Source: Taudactylus pleione
Lineage: Eukaryota; Chordata; Amphibia; Anura; Myobatrachidae
Length of the DNA stretch: 64,000 bases
Direction: 5' to 3'
Assembly (NCBI GenBank): GCA_031769625.1
Contig: JAUIMM010000737.1
Location: 1,401,501-1,465,500, forward strand
Shown here piece after piece: positions 1-13,605 of this stretch. How positions within the stretch are numbered: position 1 is the stretch's first letter; every line of letters starts with the position of its first letter. Made by a program: the position numbers and the translations under genes. A model generated the notes under the pieces. The model saw nothing but the letters and a program-made list of their open reading frames with translations. It had not been told where the DNA came from and made no database searches.

Positions 1-3000
1 TAGCTCAGTCCCCTCCTCCCTATAACATGCTCCTATTACTGATAGGCTGTCTGACACTAGCACTCCTAGCTCTGACCCCTCCTCCCTATAACAAGCTCCT
101 ATTACTGATAGGATGTCTGACACTAGCACTCCTAGCTCAGTCCTCTCCTCCCTATAACAAGCTCCTGTTACTGAGAGGCCGTCTGACACTAGCACTCCTA
201 GCTCAGTCCCCTCCTCCCTATAACAAGCTCCTATTACTGATAGGCTGTCTGACACTAGCACTCCTAGCTCTGTCCCCTCCTCCCTATAACATGCTATTAT
301 TACTGAGAGGCTGTCTGACACTAGCACTCCTAGCTCAGTCCCCTCCTCCCTATAACAAGCTCCTGTTACTGATAGGTTGTCTGACACTAGAACTCCTAGC
401 TCAGTCCCCTCCTCCCTATAACAAGCTCCTATTACTGAGAGGCTGTCTGACACTAGCACTCCTAGCTCAGTCCCCTCCTCCCTATAACAAGCTCCTATTA
501 CTGATAGGCTGTCTGACACTAGCACTCCTAGCTCAGTCCCCTCCTCCCTATAACATGCTCCTATTACTGATAGGATGTCTGACACTAGCACTCCTAGCTC
601 AGTCCCCTCCTCCCTATAACAAGCTCCTATTACTGAGAGGCCGTCTGACACTAGCACTCCTAGCTCAGTCCCCTCCTCCCTATAACAAGCTCCTATTACT
701 GAGAGGCTGTCTGACACTAGCACTCCTAGCTCAGTCCCCTCCTCCCTATAACAAGCTCCAATTACTGAGAGGCTGTCTGACACTAGCACTCCTAGCTCTG
801 TCCCCTCCTCCCTATAACATGCTCCTATTACTGATAGGCTGTCTGACACTAGCACTCCTAGCTCTGTCCCCTCCTCCCTATAACAAGCTCCTATTACTGA
901 GAGGCTGTCTGACACTAGCACTCCTAGCTCTGTCCCCTCCTCCCTATAACAAGCTCCTATTACTGATAGGCTGTCTGACACTAGCACTCCTAGCTCTGTC
1001 CCCTCCTCCCTATAACAAGCTCCTATTACTGATAGGCTGTCTAACACTAGCACTCCTAGCTCAGTCCCCTTCTCCCTATAACAAGCTCCTATTACTGATA
1101 GGATGTCTGACACTAGCACTCCTAGCTCTGTCCCCTCCTCCCTATAACATGCTCCTATTACTGAGAGGCCGTCTGACACTAGCACTCCTAGCTCAGTCCC
1201 CTCCTCCCTATAACAAGCTCCTATTACTGATAGGATGTCTGACACTAGCACTCCTAGCTCTGTCCCCTTCTCCGTATAACATGCTCCTATTACTGATAGG
1301 CTGTCTGACACTAGCACTCCTAGCTCTGTCCCCTCCTCCCTATAACATGCTCCTATTACTGAGAGGCTGTCTGACACTAGCACTCCTAGCTCTACCCCTC
1401 CTCCCTATAACAAGCTCCTATTACTGATAGGCTGTCTGACACTAGCACTCCTAGCTCTGTCCCCTCCTCCCTATAACATGCTCCTATTACTGAGAGGATG
1501 TCTGACACTAGCACTCCTAGCTCAGTCCTTTCCTCCCTATAACAAGCTCCTATTACTGAGAGGCTGTCTGACACTAGCACTCCTAGCTCTGTCCCCTCCT
1601 CCCTATAACAAGCTCCTATTATTGATAGGCTGTCTGACACTAGCACTCCTAGCTCTGTCCCCTCCTCCCTATAACAAGCTCCTATTACTGATAGGATGTC
1701 TGACACTAGCACTCCTAGCTCAGTCCCCTCCTCCCTATAACAAGCTCCTATTACTGATAGGATGTCTGACACTAGCACTCCTAGCTCAGTCCCCTCCTCC
1801 CTATAACAAGCTCCTATTACTGATAGGCTGTCTGACACTAGCACTCCTAGCTCTGTCCCCTCCTCCCTATAACAAGCTCCTATTACTGAGAGGCCGTCTG
1901 ACACTAGCACTCCTAGCTCAGTCCTCTCCTCCCTATAACAAGCTCCTATTACTGAGAGGCCGTCTGACACTAGCACTCCTAGCTCAGTCCCCTCCTCCCT
2001 ATAACAAGCTCCAATTACTGATAGGCTGTCTGACACTAGCACTCCTAGCTCTGTCCCCTCCTCCCTATAACAAGCTCCAATTACTGAGAGGCTGTCTGAC
2101 ACTAGCACTCCTAGCTCTGCCCCCTCCTCCCTATAACAAGCTCCTATTACTGAGAGGCTGTCTGACACTAGCACTCCTAGCTCAGTCCCCTCCTCCCTAT
2201 AACAAGCTCCTATTACTGAGAGGCTGTCTGACACTAGCACTCCTAGCTCTGCCCCCTCCTCCCTATAACAAGCTCCTATTACTGAGAGGCTGTCTGACAC
2301 TAGAACTCCTAGCTCAGTCCCCTCCTCCCTATAACAAGCTCCTATTACTGAGAGGCTGTCTGACACTAGCACTCCTAGCTCTGTCCTCACCTCCCTATAA
2401 CAAGCTCCTATTACTGATGGGCTGTCTGACACTAGCACTCCTAGCTCAGTCCCCTCCTCCCTATAACAAGCTCCTATTACTGAGAGGCCGTCTGACACTA
2501 GCACTCCTAGCTCAGTCCCCTCCTCCCTATAACAAGCTCCTATTACTGAGAGGCTGTCTGACACTAGCACTCCTAGCTCTGTCCCCTCCTCCCTATAACA
2601 AGCTCCTATTACTGATAGGCTGTCTGACACTAGCACTCCTAGCTCAGTCCCCTCCTCCCTATAACATGCTCCTATTACTGAGAGGCCGTCTGACACTAGC
2701 ACTCCTAGCTCTGTCCCCTCCTCCCTATAACAAGCTCCTATTACTGAGAGGCTGTCTGACACTAGCACTCCTAGCTCTGTCCCCTCCTCCCTATAACATG
2801 CTCCTATTACTGAGAGGCTGTCTGACACTAGCACTCCTAGCTCAGTCCTCTCCTCCCTATAACAAGCTCCTATTACTGATAGGCTGTCTGACACTAGCAC
2901 TCCTAGCTCAGTCCCCTCCTCCCTATAACATGCTCCTATTACTGATAGGATGTCTGACACTAGCACTCCTAGCTCAGTCCCCTCCTCCCTATAACAAGCT

Positions 3001-5788
3001 CCTATTACTGATAGGATGTCTGACACTAGCACTCCTAGCTCTGTCCCCTCCTCCCTATAACAAGCTCCTATTACTGATAGGCTGTCTGACACTAGCACTC
3101 CTAGCTCAGTCCCCTCCTCCCTATAACAAGCTCCTATTACTGATAGGATGTCTGACACTAGAACTCCTAGCTCAGTCCCCTCCTCCCTATAACATGCTCC
3201 TATTACTGATAGGCTGTCTGACACTAGCACTCCTAGCTCTGACCCCTCCTCCCTATAACAAGCTCCTATTACTGATAGGATGTCTGACACTAGCACTCCT
3301 AGCTCAGTCCTCTCCTCCCTATAACAAGCTCCTGTTACTGAGAGGCCGTCTGACACTAGCACTCCTAGCTCAGTCCCCTCCTCCCTATAACAAGCTCCTA
3401 TTACTGATAGGCTGTCTGACACTAGCACTCCTAGCTCTGTCCCCTCCTCCCTATAACATGCTATTATTACTGAGAGGCTGTCTGACACTAGCACTCCTAG
3501 CTCAGTCCCCTCCTCCCTATAACAAGCTCCTGTTACTGATAGGTTGTCTGACACTAGAACTCCTAGCTCAGTCCCCTCCTCCCTATAACAAGCTCCTATT
3601 ACTGAGAGGCTGTCTGACACTAGCACTCCTAGCTCAGTCCCCTCCTCCCTATAACAAGCTCCTATTACTGATAGGCTGTCTGACACTAGCACTCCTAGCT
3701 CAGTCCCCTCCTCCCTATAACATGCTCCTATTACTGATAGGATGTCTGACACTAGCACTCCTAGCTCAGTCCCCTCCTCCCTATAACAAGCTCCTATTAC
3801 TGAGAGGCCGTCTGACACTAGCACTCCTAGCTCAGTCCCCTCCTCCCTATAACAAGCTCCTATTACTGAGAGGCTGTCTGACACTAGCACTCCTAGCTCA
3901 GTCCCCTCCTCCCTATAACAAGCTCCAATTACTGAGAGGCTGTCTGACACTAGCACTCCTAGCTCTGTCCCCTCCTCCCTATAACATGCTCCTATTACTG
4001 ATAGGCTGTCTGACACTAGCACTCCTAGCTCTGTCCCCTCCTCCCTATAACAAGCTCCTATTACTGAGAGGCTGTCTGACACTAGCACTCCTAGCTCTGT
4101 CCCCTCCTCCCTATAACAAGCTCCTATTACTGATAGGCTGTCTGACACTAGCACTCCTAGCTCTGTCCCCTCCTCCCTATAACAAGCTCCTATTACTGAT
4201 AGGCTGTCTAACACTAGCACTCCTAGCTCAGTCCCCTTCTCCCTATAACAAGCTCCTATTACTGATAGGATGTCTGACACTAGCACTCCTAGCTCTGTCC
4301 CCTCCTCCCTATAACATGCTCCTATTACTGAGAGGCCGTCTGACACTAGCACTCCTAGCTCAGTCCCCTCCTCCCTATAACAAGCTCCTATTACTGATAG
4401 GATGTCTGACACTAGCACTCCTAGCTCTGTCCCCTTCTCCGTATAACATGCTCCTATTACTGATAGGCTGTCTGACACTAGCACTCCTAGCTCTGTCCCC
4501 TCCTCCCTATAACATGCTCCTATTACTGAGAGGCTGTCTGACACTAGCACTCCTAGCTCTACCCCTCCTCCCTATAACAAGCTCCTATTACTGATAGGCT
4601 GTCTGACACTAGCACTCCTAGCTCTGTCCCCTCCTCCCTATAACATGCTCCTATTACTGAGAGGATGTCTGACACTAGCACTCCTAGCTCAGTCCTTTCC
4701 TCCCTATAACAAGCTCCTATTACTGAGAGGCTGTCTGACACTAGCACTCCTAGCTCTGTCCCCTCCTCCCTATAACAAGCTCCTATTATTGATAGGCTGT
4801 CTGACACTAGCACTCCTAGCTCTGTCCCCTCCTCCCTATAACAAGCTCCTATTACTGATAGGATGTCTGACACTAGCACTCCTAGCTCAGTCCCCTCCTC
4901 CCTATAACAAGCTCCTATTACTGATAGGATGTCTGACACTAGCACTCCTAGCTCAGTCCCCTCCTCCCTATAACAAGCTCCTATTACTGATAGGCTGTCT
5001 GACACTAGCACTCCTAGCTCTGTCCCCTCCTCCCTATAACAAGCTCCTATTACTGAGAGGCCGTCTGACACTAGCACTCCTAGCTCAGTCCTCTCCTCCC
5101 TATAACAAGCTCCTATTACTGAGAGGCCGTCTGACACTAGCACTCCTAGCTCAGTCCCCTCCTCCCTATAACAAGCTCCAATTACTGATAGGCTGTCTGA
5201 CACTAGCACTCCTAGCTCTGTCCCCTCCTCCCTATAACAAGCTCCAATTACTGAGAGGCTGTCTGACACTAGCACTCCTAGCTCTGCCCCCTCCTCCCTA
5301 TAACAAGCTCCTATTACTGAGAGGCTGTCTGACACTAGCACTCCTAGCTCAGTCCCCTCCTCCCTATAACAAGCTCCTATTACTGAGAGGCTGTCTGACA
5401 CTAGCACTCCTAGCTCTGCCCCCTCCTCCCTATAACAAGCTCCTATTACTGAGAGGCTGTCTGACACTAGAACTCCTAGCTCAGTCCCCTCCTCCCTATA
5501 ACAAGCTCCTATTACTGAGAGGCTGTCTGACACTAGCACTCCTAGCTCTGTCCTCACCTCCCTATAACAAGCTCCTATTACTGATGGGCTGTCTGACACT
5601 AGCACTCCTAGCTCAGTCCCCTCCTCCCTATAACAAGCTCCTATTACTGAGAGGCCGTCTGACACTAGCACTCCTAGCTCAGTCCCCTCCTCCCTATAAC
5701 AAGCTCCTATTACTGAGAGGCTGTCTGACACTAGCACTCCTAGCTCTGTCCCCTCCTCCCTATAACAAGCTCCTATTACTGATAGGCT
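1..5788. repeat. 3,167-bp higher-order duplication in array 1 (about 1.8 copies)
   Basis: Bases 1 to about 2,620 match bases 3,168 to about 5,788 at a constant offset of 3,167 bp, which is 48 monomers less one base. The missing base belongs to the 65-bp marker monomers at 1,391 and 4,558, which occupy the same place in each copy. Matching rare variants include the CTCTGACCCC monomer (near 90 and 3,237), the CATGCTATTATTAC monomer (near 290 and 3,457) and the CAGTCCTTTCC monomer (near 1,527 and 4,694). The copies part at about 2,620/5,788, where one reads GTCTGACAC and the other GTCTAACAC. The left copy starts outside the window. Confidence 0.9.
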
Positions 5789-8700
5789 GTCTAACACTAG
5801 CACTCCTAGCTCAGTCCCCTTCTCCCTATAACAAGCTGCTATTACTGATAGGATGTCTGACACTAGCACTCCTAGCTCTGTCCCCTCCTCCCTATAACAT
5901 GCTTCTATTACTGAGAGGCTGTCTGACACTAGCACTCCTAGCTCTGTCCCCTCCTCCCTATAACAAGCTCCTATTACTGATAGGATGTCTGACACTAGCA
6001 CTCATAGCTCTGTCCCCTTCTCCGTATAACAAGCTCCTATTACCGATAAGATGTCTGACACTAGCACTCCTAGCTCTGTCCCCTCCTCCCTATAACAAGC
6101 TCCTATTACTGATAGGCTGTCTGACACTAGAACTCCTAGCTCTGTCCCCTCCTCCCTATAACATGCTCCTATTACTGATAGGCTGTCTGACACTAGCACT
6201 CCTAGCTCTGTCCCCTCCTCCCTATAACAAGCTCCTATTACTGAGAGGCCGTCTGACACTAGAACTCCTAGCTCTGTCCCCTCCTCCCTATAACAAGCTC
6301 CTGTTACTGATAGGTTGTCTGACACTAGAACATCTAGCTCAGTCCCCTCCTCCCTATAACAAGCTCCTATTACTGAGAGGCTGTCTGACACTAGAACTCC
6401 TAGCTCAGTCCCCTCCTCCCTATAACAAGCTCCTGTTACTGATAGGTTGTCTGACACTAGAACTCCTAGCTCAGTCCCCTCCTCCCTATAACAAGCTCCT
6501 ATTACTGATAGGCTGTCTGACACTAGCACTCCTAGCTCAGTCCCCTCCTCCCTATAACATGCTCCTATTACTGAGAGGCTGTCTGACACTAGCACTCCTA
6601 GCTCTGTCCCCTCCTCCCTATAACAAGCTCCTATTACTGAGAGGCCGTCTGACACTAGCACTCCTAGCTCTGTCCCCTCCTCCCTATAACATGCTCCTAT
6701 TACTGAGAGGCTGTCTGACACTAGCACTCCTAGCTCAGTCCTCTCCTCCCTATAACAAGCTCCTATTACTGATAGGCTGTCTGACACTAGCACTCCTAGC
6801 TCTGTCCCCTCCTCCCTATAACAAGCTCCTATTACTGATAGGATGTCTGACACTAGCACTCCTAGCTCAGTCCCCTCCTCCCTATAACAAGCTCCTATTA
6901 CTGATAGGATGTCTGACACTAGCACTCCTAGCTCTGTCCCCTCCTCCCTATAAGAAGCTCCTATTACTGATAGGCTGTCTGACACTAGAACTCCTAGCTC
7001 TGTCCCCTCCTCCCTATAACATGCTCCTATTACTGATAGGCTGTCTGACACTAGCACTCCTAGCTCTGTCCCCTCCTCCCTATAACAAGCTCCTATTACT
7101 GAGAGGCCGTCTGACACTAGAACTCCTAGCTCTGTCCCCTCCTCCCTATAACAAGCTCCTATTACTGAGAGGCCGTCTGACACTAGAACTCCTAGCTCAG
7201 TCCCCTCCTCCCTATAACAAGCTCCTATTACTGATAGGTTGTCTGACACTAGAACTCCTAGCTCAGTCCCCTCCTCCCTATAACAAGCTCCTATTACTGA
7301 GAGGCCGTCTGACACTAGAACTCCTAGCTCAGTCCCCTCCTCCCTATAACAAGCTCCTGTTACTGATAGGTTGTCTGACACTAGCACTCCTAGCTCAGTC
7401 CCCTCCTCCCTATAACAAGCTCCTATTACTGAGAGGCCGTCTGACACTAGCTCTCCTAGCTCTACCCCTCCTCCCTATAACAAGCTCCTATTACTGAGAG
7501 GCCGTCTAACACTAGAACTCCTAGCTCAGTCCCCTCCTCCCTATAACAAGCTCCTATTACTGATAGGTTGTCTGACACTAGAACTCCTAGCTCAGTCCCC
7601 TCCTCCCTATAACAAGCTCCTATTACTGAGAGGCCGTCTGACACTAGAACTCCTAGCTCAGTCCCCTCCTCCCTATAACAAGCTCCTGTTACTGATAGGT
7701 TGTCTGACACTAGCACTCCTAGCTCAGTCCCCTCCTCCCTATAACAAGCTCCTATTACTGAGAGGCCGTCTGACTCTAGCACTCCTAGCTCTGTCCCCTT
7801 CTCCCTATAACAAGCTCCTATTACTGATAGGTTGTCTGACACTAGCACTCCTAGCTCTGTCCCCTTCTCCCTATAACAAGCTCCTATTACTGATAGTTTG
7901 TCTGACACTAGAACTCCTAGCTCTGTCCCCTCCTCCCTATAACAAGCTCCTGTTACTGATAGGTTGTCTGACACTAGAACATCTAGCTCAGTCCCCTCCT
8001 CCCTATAACAAGCTCCTATTACTGAGAGGCCGTCTGACACTAGAACTCCTAGCTCTGTCCCCTCCTCCCTATAACAAGCTCCTATTACTGAGAGGCCGTC
8101 TGACACTAGAACTCCTAGCTCAGTCCCCTCCTCCCTATAACAAGCTCCTGATACTGATAGGTTGTCTGACACTAGAACTCCTAGCTCAGTCCCCTCCTCC
8201 CTATAACAAGCTCCTATTACTGATAGGCTGTCTGACACTAGCACTCCTAGCTCAGTCCCCTCCTCCCTATAACATGCTCCTATTACTGAGAGGCCGTCTG
8301 ACACTAGCACTCCTAGCTCTGTCCCCTCCTCCCTATAACAAGCTCCTATTACTGATAGGCTGTCTGACACTAGCACTCCTAGCTCAGTCCCCTCCTCCCT
8401 ATAACATGCTCCTATTACTGAGAGGCCGTCTGACACTAGCACTCCTAGCTCTGTCCCCTCCTCCCTATAACAAGCTCCTATTACTGAGAGGCTGTCTGAC
8501 ACTAGCACTCCTAGCTCTGTCCCCTCCTCCCTATAACATGCTCCTATTACTGAGAGGCTGTCTGACACTAGCACTCCTAGCTCAGTCCTCTCCTCCCTAT
8601 AACAAGCTCCTATTACTGATAGGCTGTCTGACACTAGCACTCCTAGCTCAGTCCCCTCCTCCCTATAACATGCTCCTATTACTGATAGGATGTCTGACAC

Positions 8701-11700
8701 TAGCACTCCTAGCTCAGTCCCCTCCTCCCTATAACAAGCTCCTATTACTGATAGGATGTCTGACACTAGCACTCCTAGCTCTGTCCCCTCCTCCCTATAA
8801 CAAGCTCCTATTACTGATAGGCTGTCTGACACTAGCACTCCTAGCTCAGTCCCCTCCTCCCTATAACAAGCTCCTATTACTGATAGGATGTCTGACACTA
8901 GAACTCCTAGCTCAGTCCCCTCCTCCCTATAACATGCTCCTATTACTGATAGGCTGTCTGACACTAGCACTCCTAGCTCTGACCCCTCCTCCCTATAACA
9001 AGCTCCTATTACTGATAGGATGTCTGACACTAGCACTCCTAGCTCAGTCCTCTCCTCCCTATAACAAGCTCCTGTTACTGAGAGGCCGTCTGACACTAGC
9101 ACTCCTAGCTCAGTCCCCTCCTCCCTATAACAAGCTCCTATTACTGATAGGCTGTCTGACACTAGCACTCCTAGCTCTGTCCCCTCCTCCCTATAACATG
9201 CTATTATTACTGAGAGGCTGTCTGACACTAGCACTCCTAGCTCAGTCCCCTCCTCCCTATAACAAGCTCCTGTTACTGATAGGTTGTCTGACACTAGAAC
9301 TCCTAGCTCAGTCCCCTCCTCCCTATAACAAGCTCCTATTACTGAGAGGCTGTCTGACACTAGCACTCCTAGCTCAGTCCCCTCCTCCCTATAACAAGCT
9401 CCTATTACTGATAGGCTGTCTGACACTAGCACTCCTAGCTCAGTCCCCTCCTCCCTATAACATGCTCCTATTACTGATAGGATGTCTGACACTAGCACTC
9501 CTAGCTCAGTCCCCTCCTCCCTATAACAAGCTCCTATTACTGAGAGGCCGTCTGACACTAGCACTCCTAGCTCAGTCCCCTCCTCCCTATAACAAGCTCC
9601 TATTACTGAGAGGCTGTCTGACACTAGCACTCCTAGCTCAGTCCCCTCCTCCCTATAACAAGCTCCAATTACTGAGAGGCTGTCTGACACTAGCACTCCT
9701 AGCTCTGTCCCCTCCTCCCTATAACATGCTCCTATTACTGATAGGCTGTCTGACACTAGCACTCCTAGCTCTGTCCCCTCCTCCCTATAACAAGCTCCTA
9801 TTACTGAGAGGCTGTCTGACACTAGCACTCCTAGCTCTGTCCCCTCCTCCCTATAACAAGCTCCTATTACTGATAGGCTGTCTGACACTAGCACTCCTAG
9901 CTCTGTCCCCTCCTCCCTATAACAAGCTCCTATTACTGATAGGCTGTCTAACACTAGCACTCCTAGCTCAGTCCCCTTCTCCCTATAACAAGCTCCTATT
10001 ACTGATAGGATGTCTGACACTAGCACTCCTAGCTCTGTCCCCTCCTCCCTATAACATGCTCCTATTACTGAGAGGCCGTCTGACACTAGCACTCCTAGCT
10101 CAGTCCCCTCCTCCCTATAACAAGCTCCTATTACTGATAGGATGTCTGACACTAGCACTCCTAGCTCTGTCCCCTTCTCCGTATAACATGCTCCTATTAC
10201 TGATAGGCTGTCTGACACTAGCACTCCTAGCTCTGTCCCCTCCTCCCTATAACATGCTCCTATTACTGAGAGGCTGTCTGACACTAGCACTCCTAGCTCT
10301 ACCCCTCCTCCCTATAACAAGCTCCTATTACTGATAGGCTGTCTGACACTAGCACTCCTAGCTCTGTCCCCTCCTCCCTATAACATGCTCCTATTACTGA
10401 GAGGCTGTCTGACACTAGCACTCCTAGCTCAGTCCTTTCCTCCCTATAACAAGCTCCTATTACTGAGAGGCTGTCTGACACTAGCACTCCTAGCTCTGTC
10501 CCCTCCTCCCTATAACAAGCTCCTATTATTGATAGGCTGTCTGACACTAGCACTCCTAGCTCTGTCCCCTCCTCCCTATAACAAGCTCCTATTACTGATA
10601 GGATGTCTGACACTAGCACTCCTAGCTCAGTCCCCTCCTCCCTATAACAAGCTCCTATTACTGATAGGATGTCTGACACTAGCACTCCTAGCTCAGTCCC
10701 CTCCTCCCTATAACAAGCTCCTATTACTGATAGGCTGTCTGACACTAGCACTCCTAGCTCTGTCCCCTCCTCCCTATAACAAGCTCCTATTACTGAGAGG
10801 CCGTCTGACACTAGCACTCCTAGCTCAGTCCTCTCCTCCCTATAACAAGCTCCTATTACTGATAGGATGTCTGACACTAGCACTCCTAGCTCTGTCCCCT
10901 CCTCCCTATAACAAGCTCCAATTACTGATAGGCTGTCTGACACTAGCACTCCTAGCTCTGTCCCCTCCTCCCTATAACAAGCTCCAATTACTGAGAGGCT
11001 GTCTGACACTAGCACTCCTAGCTCTGCCCCCTCCTCCCTATAACAAGCTCCTATTACTGAGAGGCTGTCTGACACTAGCACTCCTAGCTCAGTCCCCTCC
11101 TCCCTATAACAAGCTCCTATTACTGAGAGGCTGTCTGACACTAGCACTCCTAGCTCTGCCCCCTCCTCCCTATAACAAGCTCCTATTACTGAGAGGCTGT
11201 CTGACACTAGAACTCCTAGCTCAGTCCCCTCCTCCCTATAACAAGCTCCTATTACTGAGAGGCTGTCTGACACTAGCACTCCTAGCTCTGTCCTCACCTC
11301 CCTATAACAAGCTCCTATTACTGATGGGCTGTCTGACACTAGCACTCCTAGCTCAGTCCCCTCCTCCCTATAACAAGCTCCTATTACTGAGAGGCCGTCT
11401 GACACTAGCACTCCTAGCTCAGTCCCCTCCTCCCTATAACAAGCTCCTATTACTGAGAGGCTGTCTGACACTAGCACTCCTAGCTCTGTCCCCTCCTCCC
11501 TATAACAAGCTCCTATTACTGATAGGCTGTCTAACACTAGCACTCCTAGCTCAGTCCCCTTCTCCCTATAACAAGCTGCTATTACTGATAGGATGTCTGA
11601 CACTAGCACTCCTAGCTCTGTCCCCTCCTCCCTATAACATGCTTCTATTACTGAGAGGCTGTCTGACACTAGCACTCCTAGCTCTGTCCCCTCCTCCCTA

Positions 11701-13605
11701 TAACAAGCTCCTATTACTGATAGGATGTCTGACACTAGCACTCATAGCTCTGTCCCCTTCTCCGTATAACAAGCTCCTATTACCGATAAGATGTCTGACA
11801 CTAGCACTCCTAGCTCTGTCCCCTCCTCCCTATAACAAGCTCCTATTACTGATAGGCTGTCTGACACTAGAACTCCTAGCTCTGTCCCCTCCTCCCTATA
11901 ACATGCTCCTATTACTGATAGGCTGTCTGACACTAGCACTCCTAGCTCTGTCCCCTCCTCCCTATAACAAGCTCCTATTACTGAGAGGCCGTCTGACACT
12001 AGAACTCCTAGCTCTGTCCCCTCCTCCCTATAACAAGCTCCTGTTACTGATAGGTTGTCTGACACTAGAACATCTAGCTCAGTCCCCTCCTCCCTATAAC
12101 AAGCTCCTATTACTGAGAGGCTGTCTGACACTAGAACTCCTAGCTCAGTCCCCTCCTCCCTATAACAAGCTCCTGTTACTGATAGGTTGTCTGACACTAG
12201 AACTCCTAGCTCAGTCCCCTCCTCCCTATAACAAGCTCCTATTACTGATAGGCTGTCTGACACTAGCACTCCTAGCTCAGTCCCCTCCTCCCTATAACAT
12301 GCTCCTATTACTGAGAGGCTGTCTGACACTAGCACTCCTAGCTCTGTCCCCTCCTCCCTATAACAAGCTCCTATTACTGAGAGGCCGTCTGACACTAGCA
12401 CTCCTAGCTCTGTCCCCTCCTCCCTATAACATGCTCCTATTACTGAGAGGCTGTCTGACACTAGCACTCCTAGCTCAGTCCTCTCCTCCCTATAACAAGC
12501 TCCTATTACTGATAGGCTGTCTGACACTAGCACTCCTAGCTCTGTCCTCTCCTCCCTATAACAAGCTCCTATTACTGATAGGATGTCTGACACTAGCACT
12601 CCTAGCTCAGTCCCCTCCTCCCTATAACAAGCTCCTATTACTGATAGGATGTCTGACACTAGCACTCCTAGCTCTGTCCCCTCCTCCCTATAAGAAGCTC
12701 CTATTACTGATAGGCTGTCTGACACTAGAACTCCTAGCTCTGTCCCCTCCTCCCTATAACATGCTCCTATTACTGATAGGCTGTCTGACACTAGCACTCC
12801 TAGCTCTGTCCCCTCCTCCCTATAACAAGCTCCTATTACTGAGAGGCCGTCTGACACTAGAACTCCTAGCTCTGTCCCCTCCTCCCTATAACAAGCTCCT
12901 ATTACTGAGAGGCCGTCTGACACTAGAACTCCTAGCTCAGTCCCCTCCTCCCTATAACAAGCTCCTATTACTGATAGGTTGTCTGACACTAGAACTCCTA
13001 GCTCAGTCCCCTCCTCCCTATAACAAGCTCCTATTACTGAGAGGCCGTCTGACACTAGAACTCCTAGCTCAGTCCCCTCCTCCCTATAACAAGCTCCTGT
13101 TACTGATAGGTTGTCTGACACTAGCACTCCTAGCTCAGTCCCCTCCTCCCTATAACAAGCTCCTATTACTGAGAGGCCGTCTGACACTAGCTCTCCTAGC
13201 TCTACCCCTCCTCCCTATAACAAGCTCCTATTACTGAGAGGCCGTCTAACACTAGAACTCCTAGCTCAGTCCCCTCCTCCCTATAACAAGCTCCTATTAC
13301 TGATAGGTTGTCTGACACTAGAACTCCTAGCTCAGTCCCCTCCTCCCTATAACAAGCTCCTATTACTGAGAGGCCGTCTGACACTAGAACTCCTAGCTCA
13401 GTCCCCTCCTCCCTATAACAAGCTCCTGTTACTGATAGGTTGTCTGACACTAGCACTCCTAGCTCAGTCCCCTCCTCCCTATAACAAGCTCCTATTACTG
13501 AGAGGCCGTCTGACTCTAGCACTCCTAGCTCTGTCCCCTTCTCCCTATAACAAGCTCCTATTACTGATAGGTTGTCTGACACTAGCACTCCTAGCTCTGT
13601 CCCCT
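2560..13605. repeat. 5,740-bp higher-order repeat in array 1 (two tandem copies)
   Basis: About 2,560-7,865 and 8,300-13,605 match at an offset of 5,740 bp (87 monomers less two bases). The two 65-bp marker monomers at 4,558 and 7,461 recur at 10,298 and 13,201. Rare variants recur at the same spacing, for example GAACATCTAGC (6,328 and 12,068) and the TAAGAAGCTCC monomer (6,953 and 12,693). The two copies differ at only a few places. One is a monomer near 10,860-10,920 that reads GATAGGATGT where the first copy has GAGAGGCCGT. The copies lose register near 7,866/13,606, and beyond that the right side carries a different number of monomers. Confidence 0.9.

Noticed and set aside
1392..4550. 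Minus-strand open frame of about 1,052 codons, and similar frames at 7,462-10,290, 15,047-16,954 and 19,134-22,034, as genes for a 22-residue repeat protein
   Set aside because: Same explanation on the other strand: a 22-codon period without stops. They overlap equally long plus-strand frames over the same bases, and they end at indel monomers.
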